Shown here: one piece after another, positions 1 through 9,440 of the stretch
How the letters are laid out: each line of letters begins with the position of its first letter
Numbering within the stretch: position 1 is the first letter of the stretch
Assembly: GCA_030148915.1 (NCBI GenBank)
Contig: JASBSN010000043.1
Coordinates: 1-64,000 of the forward strand
Source: Thiogranum sp.
GTDB taxonomy: Bacteria; Pseudomonadota; Gammaproteobacteria; DSM-19610
DNA: 64,000 bases
Direction of reading: 5' to 3'
Notes under the pieces: generated by a model
The model's input: the letters and a program-made list of their open reading frames with translations, nothing else
What the model was told of the DNA's origin: nothing
The model's database searches: none
Made by a program: the position numbers and the translations under genes

Positions 1-15
1 CAAGGAGAAGTTATT

Positions 16-639
16 TTGAATCGTTCACGCTTGACCCGTTGCCTGCATGGCCTGGTGGCCATCGCAGTGGTCCATCAGTTATCGGTCAGTTTACTGATGC
101 AGGCGCCCGAGGAAGGCGAAGTCGAGAGCGGGCTGGGCGGCTTGCTGTTTGAGTTTCATGAGACGGTAGGTCTGGTGACCTTCGGTATTATCCTGGCGTA
201 CTGGCTGTGGTCGCTGATGCGGCGTGGCGAAACTTCACTGGGCCAACTAGTTCCGTGGTTTTCCGCGCCTGGCTTAGCCGCACTGGGCGATGATCTGCGC
301 GAGCACTGGCACTCCCTGCGTCGCCGCCAGGGGCCCAAGTATCAACCCGCAGGGCCGCTGGCCAGCGCCGTGCATGGACTGGGCTTACTGGCGGTGACGA
401 TGATGACCCTTACCGGCACACTCTGGTGGTTGACCGAGAGTCCGGCCGGTCTGTCGAGCACGCTTGCCGAGGGTGCCAAAGAAGTTCACGAGCTCTTCGC
501 GCCGCTGGTGTGGACCTACCTGATCGGGCACGCGGCGATCGGTGTGTGGCACAGCTTGCGCGGTCACCGTGCCATCCAGACCATGTTTCAGTGTCGGCGA
601 GGCGCGGTACCGGTTGCCGAGGAAAGGGAAACTCCTTAG
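16..639 (+). CDS. Cytochrome b561 family membrane protein
   Basis: Predicted 207-residue di-heme cytochrome b561-type protein that would pass electrons within the inner membrane. Visible are about four hydrophobic segments with histidines suited to b-heme ligation: His near residue 11, HETVG near 48, AVHGLG near 118 and GHAAIGVWHSLRGH near 170-185. The TTG start is chosen because an AAGGAG ribosome site lies about 8 nt upstream at the very edge of the window. The gene before it is outside the window, so its redox partner is unknown. The stop codon TAG coincides with the left end of a MITE/REP-like element. Family assignment is good; the physiological donor and acceptor are not visible. Confidence 0.85.
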   Translation: MNRSRLTRCLHGLVAIAVVHQLSVSLLMQAPEEGEVESGLGGLLFEFHETVGLVTFGIILAYWLWSLMRRGETSLGQLVPWFSAPGLAALGDDLREHWHSLRRRQGPKYQPAGPLASAVHGLGLLAVTMMTLTGTLWWLTESPAGLSSTLAEGAKEVHELFAPLVWTYLIGHAAIGVWHSLRGHRAIQTMFQCRRGAVPVAEERETP

Positions 640-753
640 GGAAGCTCTGGTTCATTCGTCATTCCGGCGCATGCCGGAATCCAATGCACTAATTTTGCTG
701 GATTCTGACATACGCCAGAATGACGGAAAAGGAATTAATCAGGGCTTCCTTAG
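636..753. repeat. MITE/REP-like palindromic element, copy 1
   Basis: Imperfect outer inverted repeat: TTAGGGAAGCTCTGGTTCATT on the left, and GGAATTAATCAGGGCTTCCTTA on the right, whose reverse complement matches it. Inside are REP-like palindromes (ATTCCGGCGCATGCCGGAAT and a diverged second copy). It starts at the stop codon of the cytochrome gene and resembles the elements at 6051-6148 and 12838-12891. No ORF is inside, so it would be non-autonomous. Confidence 0.75.
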
Positions 754-832
754 AGTGGTCGGTCGATGGACTCCATCGTCCGGCACCAGGGCGCTCGCGG
801 CATGTGGGTGCGGGAGCATTAAACGCCGCTGT

Positions 833-2830
833 CTAGGGGCGTTTCCCGCTGCCGGGTTGCGGGTCCGGTGCGGCACTGACCAGCAGCGGCCATTGACGCA
901 ACGCATAGGGCATGGCGCTGGGCATCTCGGCCAGTCGGCTGCCGACCCAGGCGGCCGTGCGCCGTGCCCGATCGAGCAGCGTCGGGGTGTCGCTCAGACG
1001 GGCGAGGGTGATCAGATTGCCGATGCTGATCGAATTGACGCCCGGCTCGACGCCGTCCTCGCTTTGCTTGTCGCGCAGCCAGATCCCGGTGTCGGCCGGA
1101 CTGTTGAAGAAGCCTGCTGCCTTGTGGTCCCAGAACAGCGCGATCTGCGTGTCGTTCAGCGCCTTGGCCCGAGTCAGCCAGCGCGCTTCCCCGTCGGCTG
1201 CGTAGAGGGCCAACAGCGCTTCACAAACCGCGGCGTAGTCGCCGGCAAAGGCTGGCGCGCCGCGTCTGCCGCCACTGAAATCCCGATACAGCCGTTTGGA
1301 CTGCGCATCATAGAGCTGCCTCAGCAGGGCCTCGGCGGCTTGGTCGGCGGCGGTGATATAGGCCGGTGCCTTTAGGTATTGTCCGGCTTCGGCCAGGGCG
1401 GTGATCATGTAGCCATTCCAGGCGGCGACGATTTTGTTGTCCCGTGGAGGCGCCGGCCGGGTGGCCCGTGCGGCGAGCAACAGCCGGTCGGCGCGCTGCA
1501 AACTTTGGCGCAGGCTGGCGGTATCGGTATTCGACGAGCCCTGCTCGGCCAGAGTTGCCAGGGGCGTGGCGATATACAGCACATTGCGACCCTGCATCTC
1601 ACCGCCGGGCTGGCTATCGGCACTGCCGGCCTGACGAATACCATAGTGCCGCGTAGCCAGATCCCGCAATGGCTTGTCCGGCAGTGCCGCCTGCCACTGT
1701 TGCCAGGTCCAGGTGTAATAGGCGCCTTCCTCGGCGTGCCGGCTGTCGGCAGCCGGCAGGCTGTCGGCGGCAAAAGCGGCATAAAAGCTGCCGTCGGGTG
1801 CGCGCATCTGCGCCAGCACGAAATCCAGCGTGCGGCGCGCCACCGCAGCGTAACGCGGCTGGCCGCTGACGCGCCAGGCGGCCAGATAGGCGCGGGCGTT
1901 CAGCGCCTGGTCGTAGAGCATCTTCTCGAAATGGGGTAAGCGCCACAGCGGGTCGGTGGCATAGCGGTGAAAGCCGCCGTCGAGCTGATCGTGAATGGCG
2001 CCCTCGGCCATGGCATCAAGGGTGTGCAAGGCCATGTCGCGATCCGCCGCCTGCGGGCTCTGTAGCAGAAACAGCAGCTGTGCGGCCTGCGGAAATTTCG
2101 CTGCGTCGCCGAAGCCGCCCGCCAGCGCGTCGTAGCGTTGCCGGAAGTCTTCGCGCGCTTTCTCCGGCAAGCGCGGATCGAGGTCGGTCGTGGCACTGGC
2201 GAGCGAGCGCTTTTGCTGGCGTATCTGCAGCACGGCGGAACTGGCGGTCGCTTCAACTTGCCGGGGGTCTTCGGCCCACACTTGTTGAATCCGCTCGAGC
2301 AGCTCGGCGAAACCGAGGTGGCCGTCGCGGCTGTGCGGCGGAAAGTAGACGCCGCCGGTAAAAGGGTAACCTTCGGGCGTGGCGAAGACGCTCATCGGCC
2401 AGCCACCGGCGCCACGGGTCAGCGTGATAAAGGCCATATAGGCCGCGTCGATATCCGGACGCTGTTCCCGATCAACCTTGATCGAAACAAAATGCCGGTT
2501 CAGCAGGGCGGCGATATCCGCATCCATGAACGATTCGCGTTCCATGACGTGACACCAGTGACAGGTGAAATAGCCGACGGAGATAAACAGCGGTTTATGT
2601 TCGCGCTGGGCCTTGGCAAAGGCCTCTTCGCCCCAGGGGTACCATTGCACCGGATTGTCGGCGTGCATGCGTAAATAAGGGCTGGCGGCATCGGCCAGCC
2701 GCCAGCCGCCACTGCGCGGGGGCTCTTCGGCCAGGGCTTGTGTACACCAGGCGCCGAGAGCGAAGGTCAACCAGCAGAGCCAGCGCAGCGGTATAGGTTG
2801 CGCCCTCGCGCAGGAACGGTTTGTCAGCAT
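833..2830 (-). CDS. Exported thioredoxin-fold DUF255 protein (YyaL/SSP411 type)
   Basis: About 665 residues. Starting at [11 protein letters not shown] gives a clear signal peptide (hydrophobic [18 protein letters not shown]), so the 67-residue upstream extension in the ORF track is probably not translated. The N-terminal domain is thioredoxin-like, with the family hallmark [13 protein letters not shown] and the redox motif CHWCHVME. The long C-terminal part has the alpha/alpha-barrel look of the N-acylglucosamine 2-epimerase-like half ([25 protein letters not shown]). The family is widespread and its substrate is not settled; a thiol-redox role is inferred from the CxxC motif. An exported version is less usual than the cytoplasmic form. 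The approximately 200 bp upstream of the start (2831-3027) show no other gene. Confidence 0.85.
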   Translation of the reverse strand: MLTNRSCARAQPIPLRWLCWLTFALGAWCTQALAEEPPRSGGWRLADAASPYLRMHADNPVQWYPWGEEAFAKAQREHKPLFISVGYFTCHWCHVMERESFMDADIAALLNRHFVSIKVDREQRPDIDAAYMAFITLTRGAGGWPMSVFATPEGYPFTGGVYFPPHSRDGHLGFAELLERIQQVWAEDPRQVEATASSAVLQIRQQKRSLASATTDLDPRLPEKAREDFRQRYDALAGGFGDAAKFPQAAQLLFLLQSPQAADRDMALHTLDAMAEGAIHDQLDGGFHRYATDPLWRLPHFEKMLYDQALNARAYLAAWRVSGQPRYAAVARRTLDFVLAQMRAPDGSFYAAFAADSLPAADSRHAEEGAYYTWTWQQWQAALPDKPLRDLATRHYGIRQAGSADSQPGGEMQGRNVLYIATPLATLAEQGSSNTDTASLRQSLQRADRLLLAARATRPAPPRDNKIVAAWNGYMITALAEAGQYLKAPAYITAADQAAEALLRQLYDAQSKRLYRDFSGGRRGAPAFAGDYAAVCEALLALYAADGEARWLTRAKALNDTQIALFWDHKAAGFFNSPADTGIWLRDKQSEDGVEPGVNSISIGNLITLARLSDTPTLLDRARRTAAWVGSRLAEMPSAMPYALRQWPLLVSAAPDPQPGSGKRP

Positions 2831-3027
2831 GCTGTGGCGCTCCGTTGGGGAAATAACCAAGTTTTGAGTCCGGCTGCTGGGTGAAGTTCCCGCCTTGCCC
2901 GACGGGACCTCGGACCGAAGCCAGCGGCTGTCTCGAGGTGGTGCCCACACACAGCCCAGGTGCAGACGGGCTTCGACCGCCGCCGGCGGTCGAAACCCGC
3001 TTGTTGCGTGTGCCGGCTTTATCGGGC

Positions 3028-3954
3028 TCATTCCTTTAGATCGGCCAGATAAGCGAGCGCACTGTGCGAGAATTCAACGCACTTGCGCCCGGCGTCAATG
3101 GCCACTTCGGCCTTATCGAAGTCCATCAGCCCGAGATGGGCGAGCCGGGGCGAAAGAATGATATCCGGGGGTTCGCCGGCCATGCGGCTACGGGTGATGC
3201 GATCCTGCATGATGTTGATGGCACTGGCGATGACTTCAAACATGCCCGGTGATTTTTTTCGCGGCCGGAACATTGCCGACCAGGTGTCGTTGCGGTTCAG
3301 CGATTGCCCCAGCCGCGCCAGCGTCTGGTTCCACAAATCACTTTTAAACAGCGGTTTTGGCTCTCCTCCCAGTGTGTCGACCGGCAGCGACTTTTTCAGA
3401 TGCCGGCCGGCGAGGTTGTCGTTGAGATTGACGGCGATGACCATTTCCGCGCCCATCGCCCGGCACAGGGAGACAGGGACCGGATTGACCAGTCCGCCAT
3501 CGATATAGTACCGATCGTCCAGCAACGCCGGGGTGAACAGACCCGGAAGCGCGATGGAGGCGCGCAATGCCTTGCCAAGGCGGCCTTCCTGGAACCAGAT
3601 TTCGCGGCCTGTCGACAATTCCGTGGCGACCGCCGCGAAGCGTTTGGGCAGGTCTTGTATATTGACCGATTGCAGGGTGTCGTGGAAATGGGCGAACAGT
3701 TTGTCGCCCTGTATCAGGCCGGCACCGCTCCAGCTGATGTCGAGAAAACGGATGATGCCGCTGCTGTCGAGCTCGAGCACCCATTTTTCCAGTTGATCGA
3801 GGTGGCCACTGGCATAGGCCGCGCCCACCAGCGCGCCGACCGAGCTGCCGGCGACGATCTCGGGCTGAATGCCCATCGCTTCCAGGGCGCGCAGGATGCC
3901 AATATGCGCCCAGCCTCTGGCAGCGCCGCTTCCCAGGGCAATACCAATTTTCAT
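3028..3954 (-). CDS. rssA: Patatin-like phospholipase, RssA family
   Basis: 308-residue patatin-fold acyl hydrolase. Visible motifs are the oxyanion-hole glycine stretch [12 protein letters not shown] at the N-terminus, the nucleophile elbow GSSVGA (GxSxG) near residue 37, and the catalytic aspartate in DGGLVNPVP. Together these give the Ser-Asp dyad. Length and motif order match RssA-like cytoplasmic proteins of proteobacteria, whose physiological substrate is not established. No signal peptide is seen. It is transcribed in the same direction as the DUF255 gene, about 200 bp downstream; co-transcription is possible but not obvious. Confidence 0.88.
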   Translation of the reverse strand: MKIGIALGSGAARGWAHIGILRALEAMGIQPEIVAGSSVGALVGAAYASGHLDQLEKWVLELDSSGIIRFLDISWSGAGLIQGDKLFAHFHDTLQSVNIQDLPKRFAAVATELSTGREIWFQEGRLGKALRASIALPGLFTPALLDDRYYIDGGLVNPVPVSLCRAMGAEMVIAVNLNDNLAGRHLKKSLPVDTLGGEPKPLFKSDLWNQTLARLGQSLNRNDTWSAMFRPRKKSPGMFEVIASAINIMQDRITRSRMAGEPPDIILSPRLAHLGLMDFDKAEVAIDAGRKCVEFSHSALAYLADLKE

Positions 3955-4120
3955 TGCGGCTCGTCCGTTGTCCGTGGGCGGCGCCGGGAGGCGCCGCTAC
4001 AGGCACGCGCCGGGTTTATCCGGTGCAAGGCTCACCGAGTATACCTCACGACCGCGCTTGACGGGCCCGATGACAGTCAGCGAGCTTGCGTCACGTTGCG
4101 ACAGCCCTAAGAGCCGGGCG

Positions 4121-4651
4121 TCAATCGAATTCAAGTATTTCGCCGATGGCATTGATTCCGGCTTGAGCGCAGGCACCGTCGATGCTGTCCCTCTCGGATT
4201 TCCCCGGCGGAGCACCGGACACGCCGATACCGCCCACTACCTCGCCCTGAGACTGAATAATAAGGCCGCCGCCGACCAGTAACGCACCGGGATTATGCTG
4301 TACTTGGTGGGGAATGGTGCCTTCTGTTAAAAGCCCCGCCAGATCCGCGGTGGATTGTCGGAAACTTGCCGCGGTCCAGGCCTTGCGAATCGACGTTTCG
4401 GGGGTATGGGGGCCTGCGAAGCGGTCCCGGTACAGGGCCTGAACATTGCCACCCCGATCGACGACGGCAACGGCAATGGAGTAACCGCGTTTGCGACATT
4501 CGAGCAGCGCCTGCCACGCGGCTTTCGCCGCGGTTTCAACCGACATGGAGCGGGAGGAAAACATACCAGCGTTGTCATCGCCGTAAGCAAGTGGCGCTGA
4601 TAGCGCCGAAAAAATGATGTAGGTAAATGCCGTAGTGAGATAACCTGGCAT
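4121..4651 (-). CDS. Exported GlcG/HbpS-like protein (DUF336)
   Basis: 176 residues. The start at MPGYLTTAF is favoured over the longer ORF because a strong AAGGAGG site lies about 6 nt upstream and the new N-terminus is a signal peptide ending near APLAYG. The mature part has the GlcG/HbpS signature: an N-terminal helix, then AVAVVDRGGNVQALYRDRFAGPHTPETSIRKAWTAASFRQST and the glycine-rich core GALLVGGGLIIQSQGEVVGGIGVSGAPPGKSE. Exported members of this family have been linked to heme or cofactor binding; here the ligand is unknown. The gene stands alone between the patatin and the SDR gene. Confidence 0.82.
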   Translation of the reverse strand: MPGYLTTAFTYIIFSALSAPLAYGDDNAGMFSSRSMSVETAAKAAWQALLECRKRGYSIAVAVVDRGGNVQALYRDRFAGPHTPETSIRKAWTAASFRQSTADLAGLLTEGTIPHQVQHNPGALLVGGGLIIQSQGEVVGGIGVSGAPPGKSERDSIDGACAQAGINAIGEILEFD

Positions 4652-4761
4652 AATAATCCTCCTTAGGGGCGCCACCGGCGAGTAGGTCAGGGAAGCGGAT
4701 GATTCGCGTCAACTGTGCTCGCGTACCTTCCAGTTTAGCAAGAATGTTTTTCTGCCAGAAG

Positions 4762-5523
4762 TTATTGGTTACGCCCCGCAGTCACACCGCCATCTATGGG
4801 CAGGACGACGCCGGTAATCCATCCTGCGCAATCGCTGTTGGCGAGAAATAACACGGCTTGCGTGATATCGCGAGCCTGACCGTTGCGACCTAAGGGGTGA
4901 AAAGAATTGAATTCCGCAAGCTGCTCTGGGGTCAGTAATTTGTCGAATAGTGGCGTTTCCACGACCGCTGGCGCGATGGCGTTCACACGGATATTATCTG
5001 CTGCAAACTCAATCGCGAGATTGCGGGTCAGCGCGTGTACGCCGCCTTTTGCCGTCGATGAGCCGCTGCACGGGGTTGCGGCAATGGCGTGCAATGCCCA
5101 CATCGAGCCGATGTTGACGATGCTGCCGCCCCCGCGCTTTCGCATCGATGGGATTACCGCTTGTGAGGCGAAGAAATAACCTTTTAACAGATTCAAGTAT
5201 TGGTCCAGGTCTTGATCCGTGTGGTCCAGGAACGGCTTTGGTGCGAATACGCCTGCGTTATTGAACAACACGTCGATGCCGCCGAACCGCTTGATCGCTG
5301 TGGCGGCCAGACGCCGGCTTGTTTCTGCTTGACCGATATCGCCCGGCACGCAGGCCACGCTCTGGCCGGATGAATCCAGTTGCGATGCAGTGTCGGCCAG
5401 CAGATCTTCACGTCGACCATTGAGCACCAGTTTTGCTCCGGCGGCGTGGAAAGCTGCTGCGGCGTGCGCGCCGATACCGGTAGCGCCGCCCGTGATGAGA
5501 ACGACTTTATTTTCAAGGCTCAT
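4762..5523 (-). CDS. Short-chain dehydrogenase/reductase with degenerate active site
   Basis: 253-residue classical-length SDR. The cofactor motif TGGATGIGA (residues 11-19), NNAG (88-91) and catalytic-region serine (IGS, about 140) are present, with the usual C-terminal GxxLPIDGG. The YxxxK element is altered: the segment reads CSGSSTAKGG, so the lysine (159) remains but the catalytic tyrosine position is serine. The codons are unambiguous on reading the minus strand. The protein may bind NAD(P) without normal catalysis or use another proton donor. AGAGGA precedes the ATG. It is transcribed divergently from the HxlR regulator, which is its likely controller. Confidence 0.85.
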   Translation of the reverse strand: MSLENKVVLITGGATGIGAHAAAAFHAAGAKLVLNGRREDLLADTASQLDSSGQSVACVPGDIGQAETSRRLAATAIKRFGGIDVLFNNAGVFAPKPFLDHTDQDLDQYLNLLKGYFFASQAVIPSMRKRGGGSIVNIGSMWALHAIAATPCSGSSTAKGGVHALTRNLAIEFAADNIRVNAIAPAVVETPLFDKLLTPEQLAEFNSFHPLGRNGQARDITQAVLFLANSDCAGWITGVVLPIDGGVTAGRNQ

Positions 5524-5643
5524 GTAAAATCCTCTGCGACTTGGGACATCCGTTGGTATCAGAGCAGCTCAACGGGTAAGCGAGGATAGTCGGTAAAACG
5601 AGAGCCGGAAAGAGAGCACAATGTTGTTAGGTAGGGTACTTCT

Positions 5644-6054
5644 ATGAAAGAATCGCAGCAAACAGGGCCACGGCAGCAAAATAAAATTTCAGTCGCAACA
5701 CCGAATGTGGCAGAGACTGTAGAAGCGATTTTCGGCTGTAAGTGGTCGTTGCGTATCCTCGAACTTATTCGCCGCGGCGTAAGCCGTCCCGGCGCCATTC
5801 AGCAGGCATTGGAAGGGTTGACCCCCAGGGTCCAAAACTATTATTTTCGGCGCATGATGAGCTTGGGCGTTCTGGAGAAAACCATATTTCCGGAAGTTCC
5901 GCCGCGCGTGGAATATCGACTTACCGCCTTTGGGCTCCGTTTCGTTCCTATACTCGATTGCATACAGGAATTGCAGCGCAAGCTTGAGGAGGATGGCCTA
6001 GAGGGAACCGACGACAGAGCTAACTCGTCCTCAGACAGGCCGGTGAAGACATAG
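5644..6054 (+). CDS. HxlR family winged-helix regulator
   Basis: 136 residues. The core AETVEAIFGCKWSLRILELIRRG...LTPRVQNYYFRRMMSLGVLEKTIFPEVPPRVEYRLTAFG is a typical HxlR winged helix. The family normally has GGKWT/S at the first helix; here a cysteine (GCKWS) replaces glycine, which could be a thiol sensor as in some redox-responsive HxlR members (inference). The 120 bp gap to the divergent SDR gene would hold the shared operator. The terminal TAG belongs to the left end of a MITE/REP-like element, so the native C-terminus may have been altered by insertion. Confidence 0.85.
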   Translation: MKESQQTGPRQQNKISVATPNVAETVEAIFGCKWSLRILELIRRGVSRPGAIQQALEGLTPRVQNYYFRRMMSLGVLEKTIFPEVPPRVEYRLTAFGLRFVPILDCIQELQRKLEEDGLEGTDDRANSSSDRPVKT

Positions 6055-6148
6055 GGGACCTCTGATCAATTACTTTTCGTCATGCAGTGGTTTCAATAAC
6101 TTGGATACCGGCCTGCGCCGGTATGACGAATTGATCAGAGGTTCCATA
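6051..6148. repeat. MITE/REP-like palindromic element, copy 2
   Basis: Nearly perfect terminal inverted repeats of about 20 bp: ATAGGGGACCTCTGATCAATT and AATTGATCAGAGGTTCCATA. An internal REP-like palindrome (TACCGGCCTGCGCCGGTA) lies between them. The left TAG is the stop codon of the HxlR gene. It has the same family layout as copies 1 and 3. The rest of the gap to 6190 has no gene. Confidence 0.8.
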
Positions 6149-6190
6149 GGCTTTTAAGGCCACTAATTTGCAGCTTTGAACGGTCTGGAT

Positions 6191-7870
6191 TCAGCCGATC
6201 TGAAACCCGGCGACCAGCCGCTCAAGCTCGTGGGCGAGAGCGGTAAGCCGATGGCCGATGGCGGTAGTTTTGGCGGCGCTCTCGGAAGTTTTCCCGGCAG
6301 TGCAGCTGATGTCGGCGATATTTCGGGTGACCTCTTCGGTAACGGCGCTCTGTTGTTCCGCAGCGGTTGCGATCTGCGTGTTGCGGTCATTGATGGCGGA
6401 GATTTCCCCGGCAATTGTCCCGAGTGACTCGGCGGCTTGCTCCACTTGCTCGGAGCCTTGTTCGGCACGGCCGCTGGCCGCTTCCATTGCCTCTACCGAA
6501 TGCCGCGCGGTGGCCTGCAGGGTTTCGACGATCTGTTGAATTTCCACGGCCGATCCCTGGCTGCGCGCGGCAAGCGTTCGGACTTCGTCGGCCACGACGG
6601 CAAAACCACGGCCTTGATCACCGGCACGCGCGGCCTCGATGGCGGCATTCAGCGCCAGAAGATTGGTTTGCTCCGCGATGTTTTTGATCACGTTGGATAC
6701 CATACCGATGTGTTCGCTCTGATCCTTCAGTTCGTCGATGGTCCGGGCCGCAGCATGCACGTCCTGCACCAGGCGCTCCATGCTGCCTAATGCCTGGGTC
6801 GAAATATAGGCGCCTTGGCGTGCCAGTTCGTCCACCGCTTGCGAGGCCCGGGCGGTTTGTTCGGCGTTGCGGGCCACGTCTGAAACCGTGGCGCTCATTT
6901 CCTCCATGGCGGTTGCCACCTGATCGGTGGCCGAGTTCTGTTGCCGGACGTCGGCAAGGGTTTGTTCGGCTACGCTTGTGATTTGCTCGGTTGTCTCTTG
7001 AAGCCGGTGGCCGGAGGCTGCAACCTGTTGCAAGCTGTCACGAAAGCGCGCCAGCATGCGGGTTAGGGTGACCCCCAGGATACCGACTTCGTCACGGGAC
7101 GATCCGGTGTCGACCTTGCGGGTCAGATCGGCGTTCGCTTCAATATCCTCCATGGATCGGCGCAGGCGGATCAGCGGTCCGGTAACGGTATGGCGCAGAA
7201 CAAAAATCAAAGCCAACAAGCCTAACCCGGACAAGGCGGCCGTGATCAGACCCGAGACGACAAGGTTGCGGTTTACCTGCGCGTCGAGCTGCGCCAGGGA
7301 GTAGCTTACCCGTACTGCGCCCATCACACTGCCGGGGGCTGCATTGGCGTGACAGCTCAGACAGTTGGTGCCCCGATAGTCCTCGCTGGCAATAATAGGG
7401 TTCAGTACAGTGAGTATTCGTCCCGTCTTGCGCTGTTCGATGTGAACGATTTTTTCCCCCTGGATCGCGCGCCGGTCCAGATTGTCCGCCGCGGCCTCTT
7501 CCGCCTTGCCCGTTCCAAACAGTTCGGTGACCGGCCGGCCGCGAATAATGCGTGCGTCGATTACCCCGGGCCGATCGCGCAGTTTTTCCCGCACCAGAGC
7601 GCGCTGGTCCATTGTGCCGGTGATCATCATCGTATTGATGGCGTCAAAGTAGGAATCGGCGGCATCTCTGGTCTGCTGTTCCACGACCTGCTCTATCAAT
7701 TTCCGTTCGCTGCGCACGGTATGGAACATCGACGCGGCGAGCATGAGCGCCAATACCGAGACAATAGCCAGATTGATTTTGATGGATATGGAACAACTCT
7801 TGAACAGCGACCGCAACATTATGGTTCTCGCACGAATCCGAATGGGGCGAATGCTCCGGGTTCGAAACAT
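6191..7870 (-). CDS. Methyl-accepting chemotaxis protein with periplasmic c-type heme motif
   Basis: 559-residue chemoreceptor. The order is: short cytoplasmic N-terminus, TM1 (about 31-50), periplasmic sensor (about 51-205), TM2 (about 206-226), HAMP, then a long signalling domain containing the conserved hairpin tip ([35 protein letters not shown]). The sensor contains [12 protein letters not shown] (CxxCH at 170-174), a covalent heme attachment motif. The receptor probably senses redox state, oxygen or a heme ligand, as proposed for other heme-c chemoreceptors. The start at 7870 has AAAGGAG just upstream; an internal ATG at 7819 is an alternative. No che genes are nearby, so it is an orphan receptor. 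Confidence 0.9.
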   Translation of the reverse strand: MFRTRSIRPIRIRARTIMLRSLFKSCSISIKINLAIVSVLALMLAASMFHTVRSERKLIEQVVEQQTRDAADSYFDAINTMMITGTMDQRALVREKLRDRPGVIDARIIRGRPVTELFGTGKAEEAAADNLDRRAIQGEKIVHIEQRKTGRILTVLNPIIASEDYRGTNCLSCHANAAPGSVMGAVRVSYSLAQLDAQVNRNLVVSGLITAALSGLGLLALIFVLRHTVTGPLIRLRRSMEDIEANADLTRKVDTGSSRDEVGILGVTLTRMLARFRDSLQQVAASGHRLQETTEQITSVAEQTLADVRQQNSATDQVATAMEEMSATVSDVARNAEQTARASQAVDELARQGAYISTQALGSMERLVQDVHAAARTIDELKDQSEHIGMVSNVIKNIAEQTNLLALNAAIEAARAGDQGRGFAVVADEVRTLAARSQGSAVEIQQIVETLQATARHSVEAMEAASGRAEQGSEQVEQAAESLGTIAGEISAINDRNTQIATAAEQQSAVTEEVTRNIADISCTAGKTSESAAKTTAIGHRLTALAHELERLVAGFQIG

Positions 7871-7963
7871 ACGCTCCTTTTACTGCGACAGGAGCACGCT
7901 GAACTTGACTCCCTTTATTGACATGGATCAACAAAGGTTCGAATCGCGGGAAGACGCGCCGGT

Positions 7964-8275
7964 TCAGATGCGACGAGCGATTCTCCGATACAGTTTTCGC
8001 ACCAGACATTCGCTACGATCCAGGCTGCGGGCGACGACCAGCGATTGAGAAGCGAGCAGGGCCAGACCGGGAAGCCAGAGCAGGAACCCCGGCAACAGCG
8101 GTGGCAGTGAGAGCAGCAGGCCCAGCGCCAGCAGGAGCAGCCCGGCGCCGATGCGCACTACACGGTGCCAGATTCTCGCCGCCGGTCGCTTGCGGTTATG
8201 GTGGTAGCGGCAAAAACGCTCACCGGCGGGGTGGGTGGTGATTTCGCGGTAAGCTTTACGCAGTTTGCCTATCAC
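7964..8275 (-). CDS. Small membrane protein with hydrophobic hairpin
   Basis: 103 residues starting with GTG. A basic N-terminus (GERFCRYHHNRKRPAARIWHRVVR) is followed by one long hydrophobic stretch (IGAGLLLLALGLLLSLPPLLPGFLLWLPGLALLASQ) that could form two re-entrant helices around PPLLPG, and a basic C-terminal tail (RKLYRRIARRI). It resembles short PGPGW-type membrane proteins of unknown function. No catalytic residues are visible. It lies 39 bp downstream of the 8315-8656 gene in the same direction, so the two may be co-transcribed. Confidence 0.6.
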   Translation of the reverse strand: MIGKLRKAYREITTHPAGERFCRYHHNRKRPAARIWHRVVRIGAGLLLLALGLLLSLPPLLPGFLLWLPGLALLASQSLVVARSLDRSECLVRKLYRRIARRI

Positions 8276-8314
8276 GGCACTGTCCGGGCCTCGGCACGCC
8301 CGCCCCGGGGAGTC

Positions 8315-8656
8315 TCAGGCGGCAGCCGGGGCGCCGCCTGGTATTTCTATGATGACCATCGGCGGACTGACGATGTGCAGGGATGCGTCTTCGCTGCGCA
8401 ACACGTCGACCAGCAGAGCAAAGTCTTCCAGGCCGTTAATTTCCGACACCGTATTGAGTAGCTCGGCATCGCCGGACTTATCGATATTCTCCACCGCCGC
8501 GCGCGGCGCCTCGGGGTGAAGTTTCTGAAACAGCGCATGGTTATACTCCGGCGCCAGTTGGATTTCGATCAGCTCCGTACGGCCGAGCATCTGACCGACC
8601 ATCGGTACGGTTTCCCGACCGTTCCACTGCAGGTGGATGACGGGTTCTTTCTTCAT
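8315..8656 (-). CDS. Hypothetical protein, 113 residues
   Basis: I do not recognise this family. The protein is soluble, with no signal peptide or membrane segment. It begins MKKEPVIHLQWNGRETVPMVGQ and contains an acidic middle (ENIDKSGDAELLNTVSEINGLEDFALLVDVLRSEDASLHI). GGAG about 9 nt upstream supports the ATG. Codon pattern and length look like a genuine small gene. A 63-residue ORF just upstream (8653-8844) overlaps its start by ATGA, but I could not support it as a gene. Confidence 0.6.
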   Translation of the reverse strand: MKKEPVIHLQWNGRETVPMVGQMLGRTELIEIQLAPEYNHALFQKLHPEAPRAAVENIDKSGDAELLNTVSEINGLEDFALLVDVLRSEDASLHIVSPPMVIIEIPGGAPAAA

Positions 8657-8851
8657 GGCGCTTTCTCCGTCTCAAGCTGCGTGTCGGTGCACGGCAGGTA
8701 AATGGGTAAGAGCAGGTCGTCGACCGCCCGGCGGCGGCCGGAGCCCGGATTAAATACCCTAGGAGAAATGCCGCCCAGACGCATTATCAAATGTTCGATG
8801 TCCACGGCCGGATACCGTGCGCCGATGCCGTTTATTCGGGTCAAATAAAAC

Positions 8852-8877
8852 GAATAAACCGGGGGGTTATTGCATCT
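8852..8877 (+). promoter_or_regulatory. Putative ECF promoter of the first sigma gene
   Basis: GAATAA (8852-8857), 17-nt spacer, TCT (8875-8877). The sigma ATG at 8886 is only 8 nt beyond TCT, implying a leaderless or nearly leaderless transcript. The same two-part motif occurs at 52043, 52723, 56273 and, on the minus strand, 51976. Autoregulation is inferred. Confidence 0.55.
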
Positions 8878-8885
8878 TGCATATT

Positions 8886-9440
8886 ATGGAACTGATACGC
8901 CGCCTGCTGGTCACCCGCGATCTCAAAAAAAGGATGGCCGATAATCGCGACCGCCTCTACCGGGTGGCGCTGGCGTGGTGTGGCGACCCGGTGGTGGCCG
9001 ACGATCTGGTGCAGGAAACGCTGATGATTTCCCTGCAGCGGGCCGCGCAGCTGCGGGACCCGGGTGCGCTCAAGGCGTGGATGCACGTGATTCTGGGCAA
9101 TTGCTGGAAAAAACACCTCCGCTGTCTGCGCCCGAGCGTGGACATCGACGAAGCGGGCCTGGCCAGCGAGAATGATGTGGTGGGCGCGTGCAGTGAACAG
9201 GAAATAGTCGAGCGCGTGAGGCGGGCGATTCTCAAGCTTCCGGTCGGCCAACGGCAGACATTGACGCTTGTGGACCTGGCCGGTTTCTCCTACGCTGAGG
9301 TCGCCGAAGTCATGGATATTCCGATAGGAACAGTTATGAGCCGGCTGTATGCCGCCCGGCAAACCTTGCAAAAAGCCCTGGCCAGTTTCCATTCGTCGAC
9401 GCCGCCCGGCACGACCACATATTTGCGGAGGGTGAAGTGA
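8886..9440 (+). CDS. ECF RNA polymerase sigma factor (copy 1)
   Basis: 184 residues from the ATG at MELIRRLL. Region 2 reads DRLYRVALAWCGDPVVADDLVQETLMISLQ, with the DDLVQE core. Region 4 reads LPVGQRQTLTLVDLAGFSYAEVAEVMDIPIGTVMSRLYAARQTL, the -35-binding helix-turn-helix. No regions 1 or 3 are present, as expected for ECF factors. A longer ORF start at 8817 would include the promoter-like motif and has no ribosome site, so I prefer 8886. The next gene overlaps its stop by 4 nt (GTGA) and encodes the cognate membrane anti-sigma factor. It is very similar to the sigma gene at 52078. Confidence 0.92.
   Translation: MELIRRLLVTRDLKKRMADNRDRLYRVALAWCGDPVVADDLVQETLMISLQRAAQLRDPGALKAWMHVILGNCWKKHLRCLRPSVDIDEAGLASENDVVGACSEQEIVERVRRAILKLPVGQRQTLTLVDLAGFSYAEVAEVMDIPIGTVMSRLYAARQTLQKALASFHSSTPPGTTTYLRRVK

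Noticed and set aside
2831-3031. N-terminal extension of the DUF255 protein as in the ORF track
   Set aside because: A signal peptide begins at the internal ATG 2830, and the extension has no family-like sequence.
8653-8844. 63-residue minus-strand ORF with ATGA overlap to the 8315-8656 gene
   Set aside because: No recognisable domain or ribosome site, and it occupies the region in front of the sigma gene; probably chance.
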